Source: JBEEJL01 sp049698095 (lineage in GTDB: Bacteria > Pseudomonadota > Gammaproteobacteria > Burkholderiales > JBEEJL01). Taken from it: DNA of 5,033 nucleotides. Shown one piece after another: positions 1-5,033 of this stretch. Every line of letters begins with the position of its first letter. Position 1 is the first letter of the stretch. Location: assembly GCA_049698095.1 (NCBI GenBank), contig JBAVXA010000293.1:1-5033 (forward strand), in the 5' to 3' direction. The notes below the pieces were generated by a model. The model made no database searches. It had not been told where the DNA came from and worked only from the letters and a program-made list of their open reading frames with translations. The position numbers were made by a program, and so were the translations under genes.

Positions 1-492
1 ATGCAAAGCATTCAGCCGCCGGAGCAGGTGCAGGCAGCGTTTGACGACGCCGTAAAAGCCGGTCAGGACCTGGAGCGGCAGAAGAATGAAGGGCAGGCGT
101 ATGCCAACGACGTCATACCGCGCGCGCGCGGGAATGCCTCGCGCCTGATCGAAGAGGCTAACGGCTACAGGCAGCGCGTAGTCGCCAACGCAGAAGGAGA
201 AGCGAGCCGATTTATCCAGGTGTTGGCTGAATACGAAAAGGCGCCGGCGGTGACACGCGAACGGATCTACCTCGACTCGATGCAGCAAATGTTATCTAAC
301 ACCAGCAAAGTCATGATCGACCAGAAATCGGGTGGGAATAATTTGCTCTATCTCCCGCTGGATAAGCTGATGCAAGTCAGCGGGGCGGCAACTGATGTCA
401 GTTCTCCCAGCGTGACAAGCACGCCGTCGTCGACCATCCCGGATACCACTCGCCCGCGTGACACGCGCAGCCGCGATCGCGAAGGACGCTAA
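1..492 (+). CDS. hflK: FtsH protease modulator subunit HflK, C-terminal part (5' end cut by window)
   Basis: HflK pairs with HflC in a large inner-membrane assembly that encloses FtsH and limits its access to membrane substrates. The visible 163 residues are the second half of the family: the end of the SPFH/prohibitin domain with the hallmark QPPEQVQAAFDDAVKAGQD near residues 5-23, the helical stretch KNEGQAYANDVIPRARG at about 28-44, and an Ala/Glu/Arg-rich coiled-coil region to about residue 85. The LLYLPLDKL segment at 115-123 is the usual end of the conserved part. A low-complexity Ser/Thr/Pro tail and an Arg/Asp-rich end (150-163) follow. The ATG at base 1 is almost certainly an internal Met: HflK proteins are around 400 residues and the membrane anchor and first half of the SPFH domain are absent. 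The frame is open to the window edge. Two bases separate its stop from hflC, which implies co-translation. Identity is secure; the true start lies outside the window. Confidence 0.95.
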   Translation: MQSIQPPEQVQAAFDDAVKAGQDLERQKNEGQAYANDVIPRARGNASRLIEEANGYRQRVVANAEGEASRFIQVLAEYEKAPAVTRERIYLDSMQQMLSNTSKVMIDQKSGGNNLLYLPLDKLMQVSGAATDVSSPSVTSTPSSTIPDTTRPRDTRSRDREGR

Positions 493-494
493 TC

Positions 495-1376
495 ATGAAC
501 CGATCCCTGCCTTTTATTCTCCTCTCTGCGTTGGTCCTGCTGGTATTGGCCAGCCTCAGTTTGTACACGGTCAAGCAAACCGAACATGCCCTGGTGTTCC
601 AGTTGGGCGAAGTGGTCGACGTCAAGGATAAGCCGGGCCTGTATGCCAAAATTCCGCTGGTTCAAAACGTGCGCTTCTTCGATATCCGCATTCGCACCAT
701 GGACAGCGGTGAATCTGAACGCTTTACTACGCTGGGCAACAAGCCGGTGCTGGTGGATTCGTTTGTCAAATGGAAAATCGACGATGTGAAAAAGTTTTAC
801 GTCAGCGTGCGCGGCGGCGATATCCAGACCGCCGAGACGCGCCTTACGCAAACGGTTAACAACGACTTGCGCGCCGAGTTCGGTAACCGCACGGTGCACG
901 ATCTGGTATCCGGTGAGCGTGACAAGGTGATGGAAATCATGCGTGAAAAAGCCGACAAAGACGCCGCCGGCATCGGTATCAAGGTGATCGACGTTCGCCT
1001 CAAGCGCGTCGATTTGCCGACCGATGTGAGTGAATCGGTTTACCGCCGCATGGAGGCGGAGCGCAAGCGCGTTGCCAACGAATTACGTTCGACCGGTGCA
1101 GGCGAAGCGGAAAAAATCAAGGCCGATGCGGATCGCCAGCGTGAAGTGATATTAGCCGAAGCATACCGCGACGCGCAAACCACCAAGGGTGAAGGTGACG
1201 CCAAGGCGGCGGCCATTTACGCCAAGGCATTCAACCAGAACCCGGAATTTTATTCTTTCACCCGCAGCCTTGATGCGTATCAAAAAACCTTCAAGAACAA
1301 GAGTGATGTCATGTTGCTTGACCCCAATTCGGACTTCTTTAAATATCTGAAGAACGCCGGCAAAACGGCGAAGTAG
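495..1376 (+). CDS. hflC: FtsH protease modulator subunit HflC
   Basis: Partner of HflK in the HflKC complex of the inner membrane, bulk facing the periplasm, which regulates FtsH. The 293-residue protein has a single N-terminal membrane anchor (about residues 5-25, rich in Leu/Val/Ala). An SPFH/prohibitin domain follows, from roughly 26 to 190 (TEHALVFQLGEV at 29-40, GLYAKIPLVQNV at 48-59, VDVRLKRVDLP-like strand at 164-175). Next is a charged coiled coil (about 185-245, MEAERKRVANELRS then GEAEKIKADADRQRE), and then the conserved NPEFYSFTRSLDAYQKTF block at 249-266. LLDPNSDFFKYL at 274-285 is the usual C-terminal signature. The length fits betaproteobacterial HflC and is shorter than the E. 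coli protein. The ATG at 495 is supported by GAAGGA at 481-486, eight bases upstream and inside the end of hflK. No missing domain or frameshift is seen. Confidence 0.98.
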   Translation: MNRSLPFILLSALVLLVLASLSLYTVKQTEHALVFQLGEVVDVKDKPGLYAKIPLVQNVRFFDIRIRTMDSGESERFTTLGNKPVLVDSFVKWKIDDVKKFYVSVRGGDIQTAETRLTQTVNNDLRAEFGNRTVHDLVSGERDKVMEIMREKADKDAAGIGIKVIDVRLKRVDLPTDVSESVYRRMEAERKRVANELRSTGAGEAEKIKADADRQREVILAEAYRDAQTTKGEGDAKAAAIYAKAFNQNPEFYSFTRSLDAYQKTFKNKSDVMLLDPNSDFFKYLKNAGKTAK

Positions 1377-1381
1377 AACGC

Positions 1382-1564
1382 ATGAGCAATTGGTTACTCG
1401 GGCTCGCGTTTATGTTGATAGTCGAAGGGCTGGGGCCTTTGCTCGCCCCGTCCGGCTGGCGCGAAGTTTTTCGTAAGGCGCTGGATATGAAAGACGGTCA
1501 GTTGCGTTTCATGGGACTGGCCTCAATAGTTTGCGGCATATTGCTGCTGTCGTTTATCAACTGA
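1382..1564 (+). CDS. yjeT: DUF2065 (YjeT-family) small inner-membrane protein
   Basis: A 60-residue protein of the DUF2065 family, whose E. coli member YjeT sits at the same place after hflC. The sequence shows two hydrophobic segments, about residues 4-22 (LLGLAFMLIVEGLGPLLAP) and 43-58 (FMGLASIVCGILLLSF), joined by a short charged loop containing GWREVFRKAL and DGQLRFMG. The EGLGPLLAP and QLRFMG motifs are typical of the family. A two-pass membrane hairpin is inferred. The biochemical function is unknown to me; the steady linkage to hflKC suggests, but does not show, a role near the HflKC/FtsH complex. It starts five bases after the hflC stop with only a weak Shine-Dalgarno-like GAAG (1370-1373) inside hflC, so translational coupling to hflC is likely. 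The length is normal for the family. Confidence 0.93.
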   Translation: MSNWLLGLAFMLIVEGLGPLLAPSGWREVFRKALDMKDGQLRFMGLASIVCGILLLSFIN

Positions 1565-1588
1565 TTTTTTTTCCGAAGTTAATTTTCC

Positions 1589-2746
1589 ATGCGTAAATGG
1601 TTGTTGCCTGAATACCTCGAAGATATTCTGCCGCCCGAGGCGCAGAATATCGAACTCGTTCGGCGCGCATTGCTCGACTTGTTTCACGGTCACGGTTATG
1701 AACTCGTCATGCCGCCGTTGCTGGAATACGTCGAGTCTTTGCTGACCGGTACTGGGCGCGACATGGATCTGGCGACATTCAAGCTGGTTGATCAGTTGAG
1801 CGGCAGGCAAATCGGCATCCGTGCCGACATCACGCCGCAGGTGGCGCGCATCGATGCGCATTTGCTCAACCGCAAGGGCGTGACGCGTCTTTGTTATGCA
1901 GGCAATGTGCTGCACACATTGCCATCGGGCATTGCGCAATCGCGCGAGCCGTTGAAGATCGGCGCCGAACTGTATGGTCACGCCGGCATCGAAAGCGATA
2001 TCGAAATCCAGCGGCTGATGCTGGAAGCGCTGCGTATGAGCGGCGTCAAAGGAGTTACACTGGATCTCGGCCACGTTGGCATTTTTCGCGCGCTGGCGAA
2101 ACAGGCTTCGATTTCCGCAGAGCATGAGGGAGAAATGTTCCGCGTCCTGCTCGCCAAAGATGTGCCATCGCTGCGCGAATTGACGCAGCCGTTGCCCGCA
2201 ATTTCGCGCGACGCGCTACGGGCATTGCCGGAGCTTTACGGCGGCATCGACATGCTCGATGCCGCACAAAAAAGATTACCCGCACTGCCGGAAATTTCTT
2301 CTGCATTGAATGATCTGCAATCGCTGGCGCAAAAACTTACTGGCGATGTGGAATACATCAGTTTCGATCTGGCCGAGTTGCGCGGCTATCATTACCACAG
2401 CGGCGTCGTCTTCGCGGCGTATGCGCCGGGCTATGCAGACGCCATCGCCCGCGGCGGGCGTTATGATCAGGTGGGCAAGGCTTTCGGGCGCTCGCGTCCG
2501 GCGACCGGGTTCGACATGGATCTGCGCGAGCTCGCGCGACAGTATCCGACGAAAAATAACGCCCGCGGTATCCTCGCGCCGTTCTCGGATGAAGTTAATT
2601 TATCAAATATAATCAATAAGTTACGAAATAGCGGCGAAATTGTCAAAATAGTCCTACCGGGCAGTAATGCCCATCGGGCCGAACTGGACTGCGATCGTGA
2701 AATTGCACAAGTAAATGGCGCCTGGCAGGTAAGAAACATTTCTTAA
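1589..2746 (+). CDS. hisZ: ATP phosphoribosyltransferase regulatory subunit HisZ
   Basis: HisZ is a catalytically inactive paralogue of histidyl-tRNA synthetase. It binds the short form of HisG to make the hetero-octameric ATP phosphoribosyltransferase, the first and feedback-inhibited step of histidine synthesis, in the cytoplasm. The 385 residues match the family length. A class II synthetase-like core runs from LLPEYLEDILPPEA (5-18). A motif-2-like GIRADITPQVAR lies at 76-87, followed by IGAELYGHAG (124-133), LDLGHVGIFRAL (158-169), the HisRS-like ELRGYHYHSGVVFAAY (263-278) and the motif-3-like ARGGRYDQVGKAFG (287-300) with PATGFDMDL (304-312). The tail after residue 320 is short and lacks a full HisRS anticodon-binding domain, which separates it from HisS. 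The ATG is preceded by a weak GAAG at 1575-1578, ten bases away. The last 55 codons are markedly AT-richer than the rest. A short-form hisG is predicted elsewhere in the genome. Confidence 0.96.
   Translation: MRKWLLPEYLEDILPPEAQNIELVRRALLDLFHGHGYELVMPPLLEYVESLLTGTGRDMDLATFKLVDQLSGRQIGIRADITPQVARIDAHLLNRKGVTRLCYAGNVLHTLPSGIAQSREPLKIGAELYGHAGIESDIEIQRLMLEALRMSGVKGVTLDLGHVGIFRALAKQASISAEHEGEMFRVLLAKDVPSLRELTQPLPAISRDALRALPELYGGIDMLDAAQKRLPALPEISSALNDLQSLAQKLTGDVEYISFDLAELRGYHYHSGVVFAAYAPGYADAIARGGRYDQVGKAFGRSRPATGFDMDLRELARQYPTKNNARGILAPFSDEVNLSNIINKLRNSGEIVKIVLPGSNAHRAELDCDREIAQVNGAWQVRNIS
2585..2613 (+). promoter_or_regulatory. candidate internal promoter for purA inside hisZ
   Basis: An exact TATAAT lies at 2608-2613 in an AT-rich patch of the hisZ coding sequence. 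With a 17-base spacer the -35 position reads TCGGAT (2585-2590), which keeps only half of the TTGACA positions. A start near 2620 would give purA a leader of about 145 bases. The -10 match is direct observation; promoter activity is inference. AT-rich coding sequence can produce such a hexamer by chance. Confidence 0.3.
2730..2745. repeat. perfect 7-bp inverted repeat over the hisZ stop codon
   Basis: TAAGAAA at 2730-2736 and TTTCTTA at 2739-2745 are exact reverse complements separated by CA. The 16-base palindrome covers the last hisZ codons and most of its TAA stop, and ends 19 bases before the purA start. It has the size and symmetry of a dimeric repressor site, with a central AAACATTT. 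No run of T follows, so it is not an intrinsic terminator. Regulatory use is a guess. Confidence 0.4.
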
Positions 2747-2764
2747 AACCAGATTGAGCATGAC

Positions 2765-4057
2765 ATGGCAAAAAATGTAGTTGTAATCGGAACGCAATGG
2801 GGCGATGAAGGCAAAGGCAAGCTGGTCGATTGGTTGACTGACCACGCCGACGGCGTCGTGCGTTTTCAAGGCGGGCATAACGCCGGGCACACGCTGGTCA
2901 TTCGCGGAAAGAAGACCGTATTGCATTTGATACCGTCGGGCATTTTGCGTAACGGCGTCGCATGTTTTATCGGCAATGGCGTGGTGGTATCGCCGGAGGC
3001 CCTGCTGAAAGAAGTCGACACACTGGAAGTGGCCGGCGTGACAACGTCCGGACGCTTGCGCATTTCCGAGGCGTGCCCGCTGATCCTGCCGTATCATTCG
3101 GCTCTCGACATCGCGCGTGAAACGGCCAAGGGCGCCGGGAAAATCGGTACTACCGGCCGCGGCATTGGCCCCGCATATGAGGACAAGGTCGCGCGACGCG
3201 CCATCCGCTTGCAGGACTTGTTCCATCGCGAACGCTTTGCCGCCAAGCTCGGCGAAGTGCTCGACTATCACAACTTCGTGCTGAAAAATTATTTCCAGGC
3301 AGACACCGTCGATTTTCAGAAAACGTTGGACGACACGCTCAAGTTTGCCGAGCGCATCAAGCCGATGGTCGCCGACGTTCCGCGTCAGCTGTATGACATG
3401 AGCAAAGCCGGTAAAAATATCCTGTTTGAAGGCGCGCAAGGCACGCTGCTTGACATTGATCACGGCACCTATCCGTTTGTCACTTCTTCCAATTGCGTTG
3501 CCGGTGCGGCCGCGGCAGGCAGCGGCGTCGGTCCGCAGATGTTGCATTACGTGCTCGGCATCACCAAAGCGTACACTACGCGCGTCGGCAGCGGTCCGTT
3601 TCCCACCGAGCTTGACGATGAAGTAGGCAAGCACCTTTCCACCAAAGGCAACGAATTCGGCGCCACGACGGGACGTGCGCGCAGATGTGGCTGGTTCGAC
3701 GCCGCGGCGCTGAAGCGCTCGATTCAGATCAACGGCGTGTCCGGTTTGTGCGTGACCAAGCTCGACGTGCTCGATGGCGTGGAGACATTGCAGATTTGCG
3801 TTGGCTACAAGATCGACGGTGTCGCGCACGACATCCTCCCTTTCGGCGCAGAAGCCTTGGCGCAATGCGAACCGGTGTATGAGGAGATGCCGGGTTGGAG
3901 AGACACCACGGTCGGCGTGCGCGAATTCGGCAAGTTACCGCCTGCTGCGCAGAATTACCTCAGGAAAATGGAAGCGGTATGCGGCGTACCGGTGGATATG
4001 GTGTCGACCGGCCCCGATCGTGACGAAACCATCGTGCTACGCCATCCATTTAACTGA
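2765..4057 (+). CDS. purA: adenylosuccinate synthetase
   Basis: Cytoplasmic homodimeric enzyme that joins aspartate to IMP using GTP to make adenylosuccinate, the first committed step from IMP to AMP. The 430 residues are full length. The active-site motifs are intact: QWGDEGKGK at 11-19 (P-loop, with the catalytic Asp at 14), GGHNAGHT at 36-43 (catalytic His at 42), and GTTGRGIGPAYEDK at 128-141 (IMP-binding loop). FEGAQGTLLDIDHGTYPFVTSS follows at 221-242, then TTGRARRCGWFD at 301-312 (aspartate and IMP contacts). TKLDVLDG at 331-338 recognises guanine, and STGPDRDETI at 414-423 is near the C terminus. Eighteen bases separate it from hisZ, so it is probably co-transcribed with the upstream genes, with possible extra input from a promoter inside hisZ. 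The ATG at 2765 is fixed by the conserved N terminus. Its ribosome binding site is weak (GAG at 2756-2758), and a competing out-of-frame ATG lies at 2760. Its transcript converges with tRNA-Leu. Confidence 0.98.
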   Translation: MAKNVVVIGTQWGDEGKGKLVDWLTDHADGVVRFQGGHNAGHTLVIRGKKTVLHLIPSGILRNGVACFIGNGVVVSPEALLKEVDTLEVAGVTTSGRLRISEACPLILPYHSALDIARETAKGAGKIGTTGRGIGPAYEDKVARRAIRLQDLFHRERFAAKLGEVLDYHNFVLKNYFQADTVDFQKTLDDTLKFAERIKPMVADVPRQLYDMSKAGKNILFEGAQGTLLDIDHGTYPFVTSSNCVAGAAAAGSGVGPQMLHYVLGITKAYTTRVGSGPFPTELDDEVGKHLSTKGNEFGATTGRARRCGWFDAAALKRSIQINGVSGLCVTKLDVLDGVETLQICVGYKIDGVAHDILPFGAEALAQCEPVYEEMPGWRDTTVGVREFGKLPPAAQNYLRKMEAVCGVPVDMVSTGPDRDETIVLRHPFN

Positions 4058-4085
4058 AATTGGGAAATATCGCGTAATAAACAGC

Positions 4086-4131
4086 GCGTGATTCGAGAAA
4101 CGACCAGGACGTGCAGCCAATCGCTTTTTTT
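4086..4131 (+). terminator. weak candidate intrinsic terminator after purA
   Basis: A run of seven T lies at 4125-4131, directly preceded by AATCGC (4119-4124). This can pair with GCG and GATT at 4086-4093 if one T is bulged out. The stem is only seven pairs and the loop is long (about 25 bases) with at most a 3-bp inner helix, so the structure is poor. It sits 28 bases past the purA stop, a sensible place for an end signal. Rho-dependent ending, or read-through towards rnr, are equally possible. I see no T-run on the minus strand after the tRNA. Confidence 0.25.
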
Positions 4132-4175
4132 GCACACGGCGGAGATGCAGTGCAATGGCGCAGGAAAGCCCCTGA

Positions 4176-4202
4176 TTGACAAATTGCTGCGAAGTTTATC
4201 GC
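4176..4202 (+). promoter_or_regulatory. tentative plus-strand promoter upstream of tRNA-Leu, possibly for rnr
   Basis: An exact TTGACA lies at 4176-4181 in the 153-base gap between purA and the tRNA. The best -10 hexamer downstream is TATCGC at 4197-4202 with a short 15-base spacer, which matches the consensus only in its first three bases. It is placed to serve rnr, since no room for a plus-strand promoter exists between the tRNA 5' end and the rnr start. A transcript from here would run antisense through the whole tRNA gene. The -35 is clear; the -10 is weak. Confidence 0.25.
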
Positions 4203-4210
4203 GTTTTGAA

Positions 4211-4297
4211 TGGTGCCCAGAAGAGGACTCGAACCTCCACAGTGTTGCCACCGCTAGGACCTGAACCTAGTGCGTCTACCAATTCCGCCATCTGGGC
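4211..4297 (-). tRNA. tRNA-Leu, anticodon CAG
   Basis: An 87-base class II tRNA read on the minus strand, with its 5' end at 4297. The acceptor GCCCAGA (4297-4291) pairs fully with TCTGGGC (4221-4215), followed by discriminator A and an encoded CCA (4213-4211). The anticodon stem CTAGG/CCTAG (4270-4266 and 4258-4254) is perfect and encloses the loop TTCAGGT, giving anticodon CAG at 4263-4261, which reads CUG leucine codons. The 15-base variable arm at 4253-4239 forms a small hairpin around GCAA, as expected for leucine tRNAs. The T arm is GGAGG/CCTCT around the loop TTCGAGT. The D region has the GGTAGAC typical of tRNA-Leu. The gene is convergent with purA and divergent from rnr, and its own promoter is visible just upstream. 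No intrinsic terminator is visible beyond its 3' end. Confidence 0.98.
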
Positions 4298-4312
4298 ATA
4301 GGAAGAGGCCAA

Positions 4313-4340
4313 ATTTTATAGGAATACCATACTTTGTCAA
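4313..4340 (-). promoter_or_regulatory. sigma70-type promoter of tRNA-Leu
   Basis: Read on the minus strand, an exact TTGACA (4340-4335) and TAAAAT (4318-4313, five of six consensus bases) are separated by 16 bases. Initiation would fall near 4305-4307, giving a leader of about 8-10 bases for RNase P to remove. The stretch after the -10 reads TTGGCC, a fairly GC-rich discriminator of the kind linked to stringent control; that regulatory reading is inference. The site lies across the rnr ribosome binding site and start codon on the opposite strand. Confidence 0.75.
4320..4323 (+). promoter_or_regulatory. ribosome binding site that decides the rnr start
   Basis: AGGA (within ATAGGAA) ends ten bases before a TTG codon at 4334. 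The TAG that closes the rnr frame upstream is at 4319-4321, so it overlaps this site. The placement selects the TTG as start, since there is no ATG or GTG in frame between the stop codon and 4520. Confidence 0.7.
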
Positions 4341-5033
4341 CTAAGAAGACTGTAACAAAAACCTCAGCGAAATCCGCGAAGCCCGTTTCCCTGCGCCTGC
4401 GTGACCCGCATTTGGCGCGCGAGACGGAAAAATACGAATCCGCTTTGCCGAGCCGTGAATATATTCTCGACATTCTCACCGATCAGGGCGTTCCGGTCGA
4501 TGCCGAGGAGTTCGGCAGAATGATGGATATCAGACCCGACGAACATGATCTGTTCGATCGCCGCCTGCGCGCAATGGAACGCGACGGTCAGATCATGCGC
4601 AACCGCAAAGGCGCGCTGTGTCTCGCGGAAAAGCTTGACCTCATCAAAGGCCGCGTCGAAGGTCATGCCGACGGTTTCGGCTTCCTGATTCCCGATGACG
4701 GCAAGCCGGACATGTTTCTCGGGCCGAAGCAGATGCAGGGCGTTTTGCACGGCGACCGGGTGATGGTAAAGCAGACAGGCGTTGATCGCCGTGGCCGGCC
4801 CGAAGCGACCATCGTCGAAGTGCTCGAACGCGTCAACAACCGCGTTGTCGGACGGCTGTATTCCGAGCGCGGCGTGTTGTTCGTCGTGGCGGAAAACAAA
4901 CGCATCAACCAGGACATTCTTATCGAAGCCGGCGGCAGCCTCGACGCCAAGCCCGGGCAAGTGGTCATCGCAGAAATCGTGCAGCAACCGTCGAAGCACG
5001 CCGAGCCGATTGCGCGCATCGTCGAAGTGCTGG
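4334..5033 (+). CDS. rnr: ribonuclease R, N-terminal part (3' end cut by window), TTG start
   Basis: RNase R is a processive 3'-to-5' exoribonuclease of the RNase II family that degrades structured RNA and takes part in rRNA, mRNA and trans-translation quality control. Only about 233 residues of a protein usually of 700-800 or more are present; the catalytic RNB domain and S1 domain lie beyond the window. Visible are a basic Lys/Thr/Ser-rich leader (1-18), and DPHLARETEKYESALPSREYIL (24-45), a family entry motif, leading into a winged-helix domain to about residue 100. A first cold-shock (OB) domain runs from GRVEGHADGFGFLIPDD at 106 to about 165, and a second starts at VVGRLYSERGVLFVV near 171. 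The TTG start at 4334 is chosen because the frame is closed by TAG at 4319, a good AGGA precedes it, and the resulting MSTKK-type N terminus suits the family. The first in-frame ATG (4520) would delete much of the winged helix. The start codon overlaps the tRNA-Leu promoter on the other strand. Confidence 0.93.
   Translation, partial: MSTKKTVTKTSAKSAKPVSLRLRDPHLARETEKYESALPSREYILDILTDQGVPVDAEEFGRMMDIRPDEHDLFDRRLRAMERDGQIMRNRKGALCLAEKLDLIKGRVEGHADGFGFLIPDDGKPDMFLGPKQMQGVLHGDRVMVKQTGVDRRGRPEATIVEVLERVNNRVVGRLYSERGVLFVVAENKRINQDILIEAGGSLDAKPGQVVIAEIVQQPSKHAEPIARIVEVL

Noticed and set aside
119..130. (CG)6 alternating tract that might form Z-DNA
   Set aside because: It encodes the conserved PRARG of HflK and is short; nothing suggests a role beyond coding.
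1533..1572. Hairpin GCGGCA/TGCTGC followed by a run of eight T, as a terminator between the DUF2065 gene and hisZ
   Set aside because: The hairpin ends at 1547, 17 bases before the T run at 1565-1572, has six pairs including a G-U pair, and lies in the coding sequence. The spacing does not fit an intrinsic terminator.
2760..2780. Six-codon reading frame (MTWQKM) starting five bases before purA and overlapping it out of frame
   Set aside because: The GAG at 2756-2758 is one base from this ATG but six from the purA ATG, so purA is the better start. A frame this short in such a position is expected by chance.
2654..3865. Long minus-strand open frame of 403 codons across the hisZ end and purA
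   Set aside because: It lies opposite purA, which is full length with all its active-site motifs, and its translation shows no recognisable family; it is a shadow of GC-rich coding sequence.
4130..4155. Inverted repeat TTGCAC/GTGCAA in the purA-tRNA gap as a bidirectional terminator
   Set aside because: Six pairs with a 14-base loop. No T run follows on the plus strand, and on the minus strand it is followed by A, not T.
4058..4210. A small gene or phosphoribosyltransferase gene between purA and the tRNA
   Set aside because: The gap is only 153 bases and no frame there shows a start with a ribosome binding site or recognisable protein.
4364..4999. Minus-strand open frame of 211 codons opposite rnr
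   Set aside because: The plus strand encodes clear RNase R winged-helix and cold-shock domains; the minus frame has no recognisable content.

Overview
The window is a housekeeping stretch of a proteobacterial chromosome, most likely betaproteobacterial. It carries, left to right, hflK (3' part only), hflC, a small DUF2065/YjeT membrane protein, hisZ, purA, a tRNA-Leu gene on the minus strand, and the 5' part of rnr (RNase R). The hflK-hflC-yjeT-purA-rnr order is the one known from E. coli. The insertion of hisZ between the DUF2065 gene and purA, together with moderately GC-rich coding sequence and HisZ/HflC protein styles, points to Betaproteobacteria; the genus cannot be fixed from this sequence alone.

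Positions 1-2746 hold four plus-strand genes with gaps of 2, 5 and 24 bases, so they read as one transcription unit that continues into purA after an 18-base gap. HflK and HflC form the membrane complex that restrains the FtsH protease. HisZ is the regulatory subunit of the first enzyme of histidine synthesis, and PurA makes the first committed intermediate from IMP to AMP. HisZ and PurA are metabolically linked, because histidine synthesis consumes ATP and returns AICAR to the purine pathway. The 3' end of hisZ has an AT-rich patch with an exact TATAAT and a perfect 7-bp inverted repeat over the hisZ stop codon, either of which could give purA its own control.

Positions 4058-4333 hold the only non-protein region: a weak terminator candidate after purA, then tRNA-Leu(CAG) on the minus strand converging on purA and diverging from rnr. 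The tRNA promoter is unusually clear (TTGACA, 16 bases, TAAAAT on the minus strand). It covers the ribosome binding site and start codon of rnr. RNase R appears to start at a TTG codon, and no in-frame ATG or GTG is available at a sensible place.

I found no sign of a new system, mobile element, CRISPR array or defence locus. The most interesting local structure is the compact tRNA-Leu/rnr divergent junction, where one short stretch must serve as tRNA promoter, rnr ribosome binding site and rnr start codon, and where rnr transcripts starting upstream would be antisense to the tRNA.
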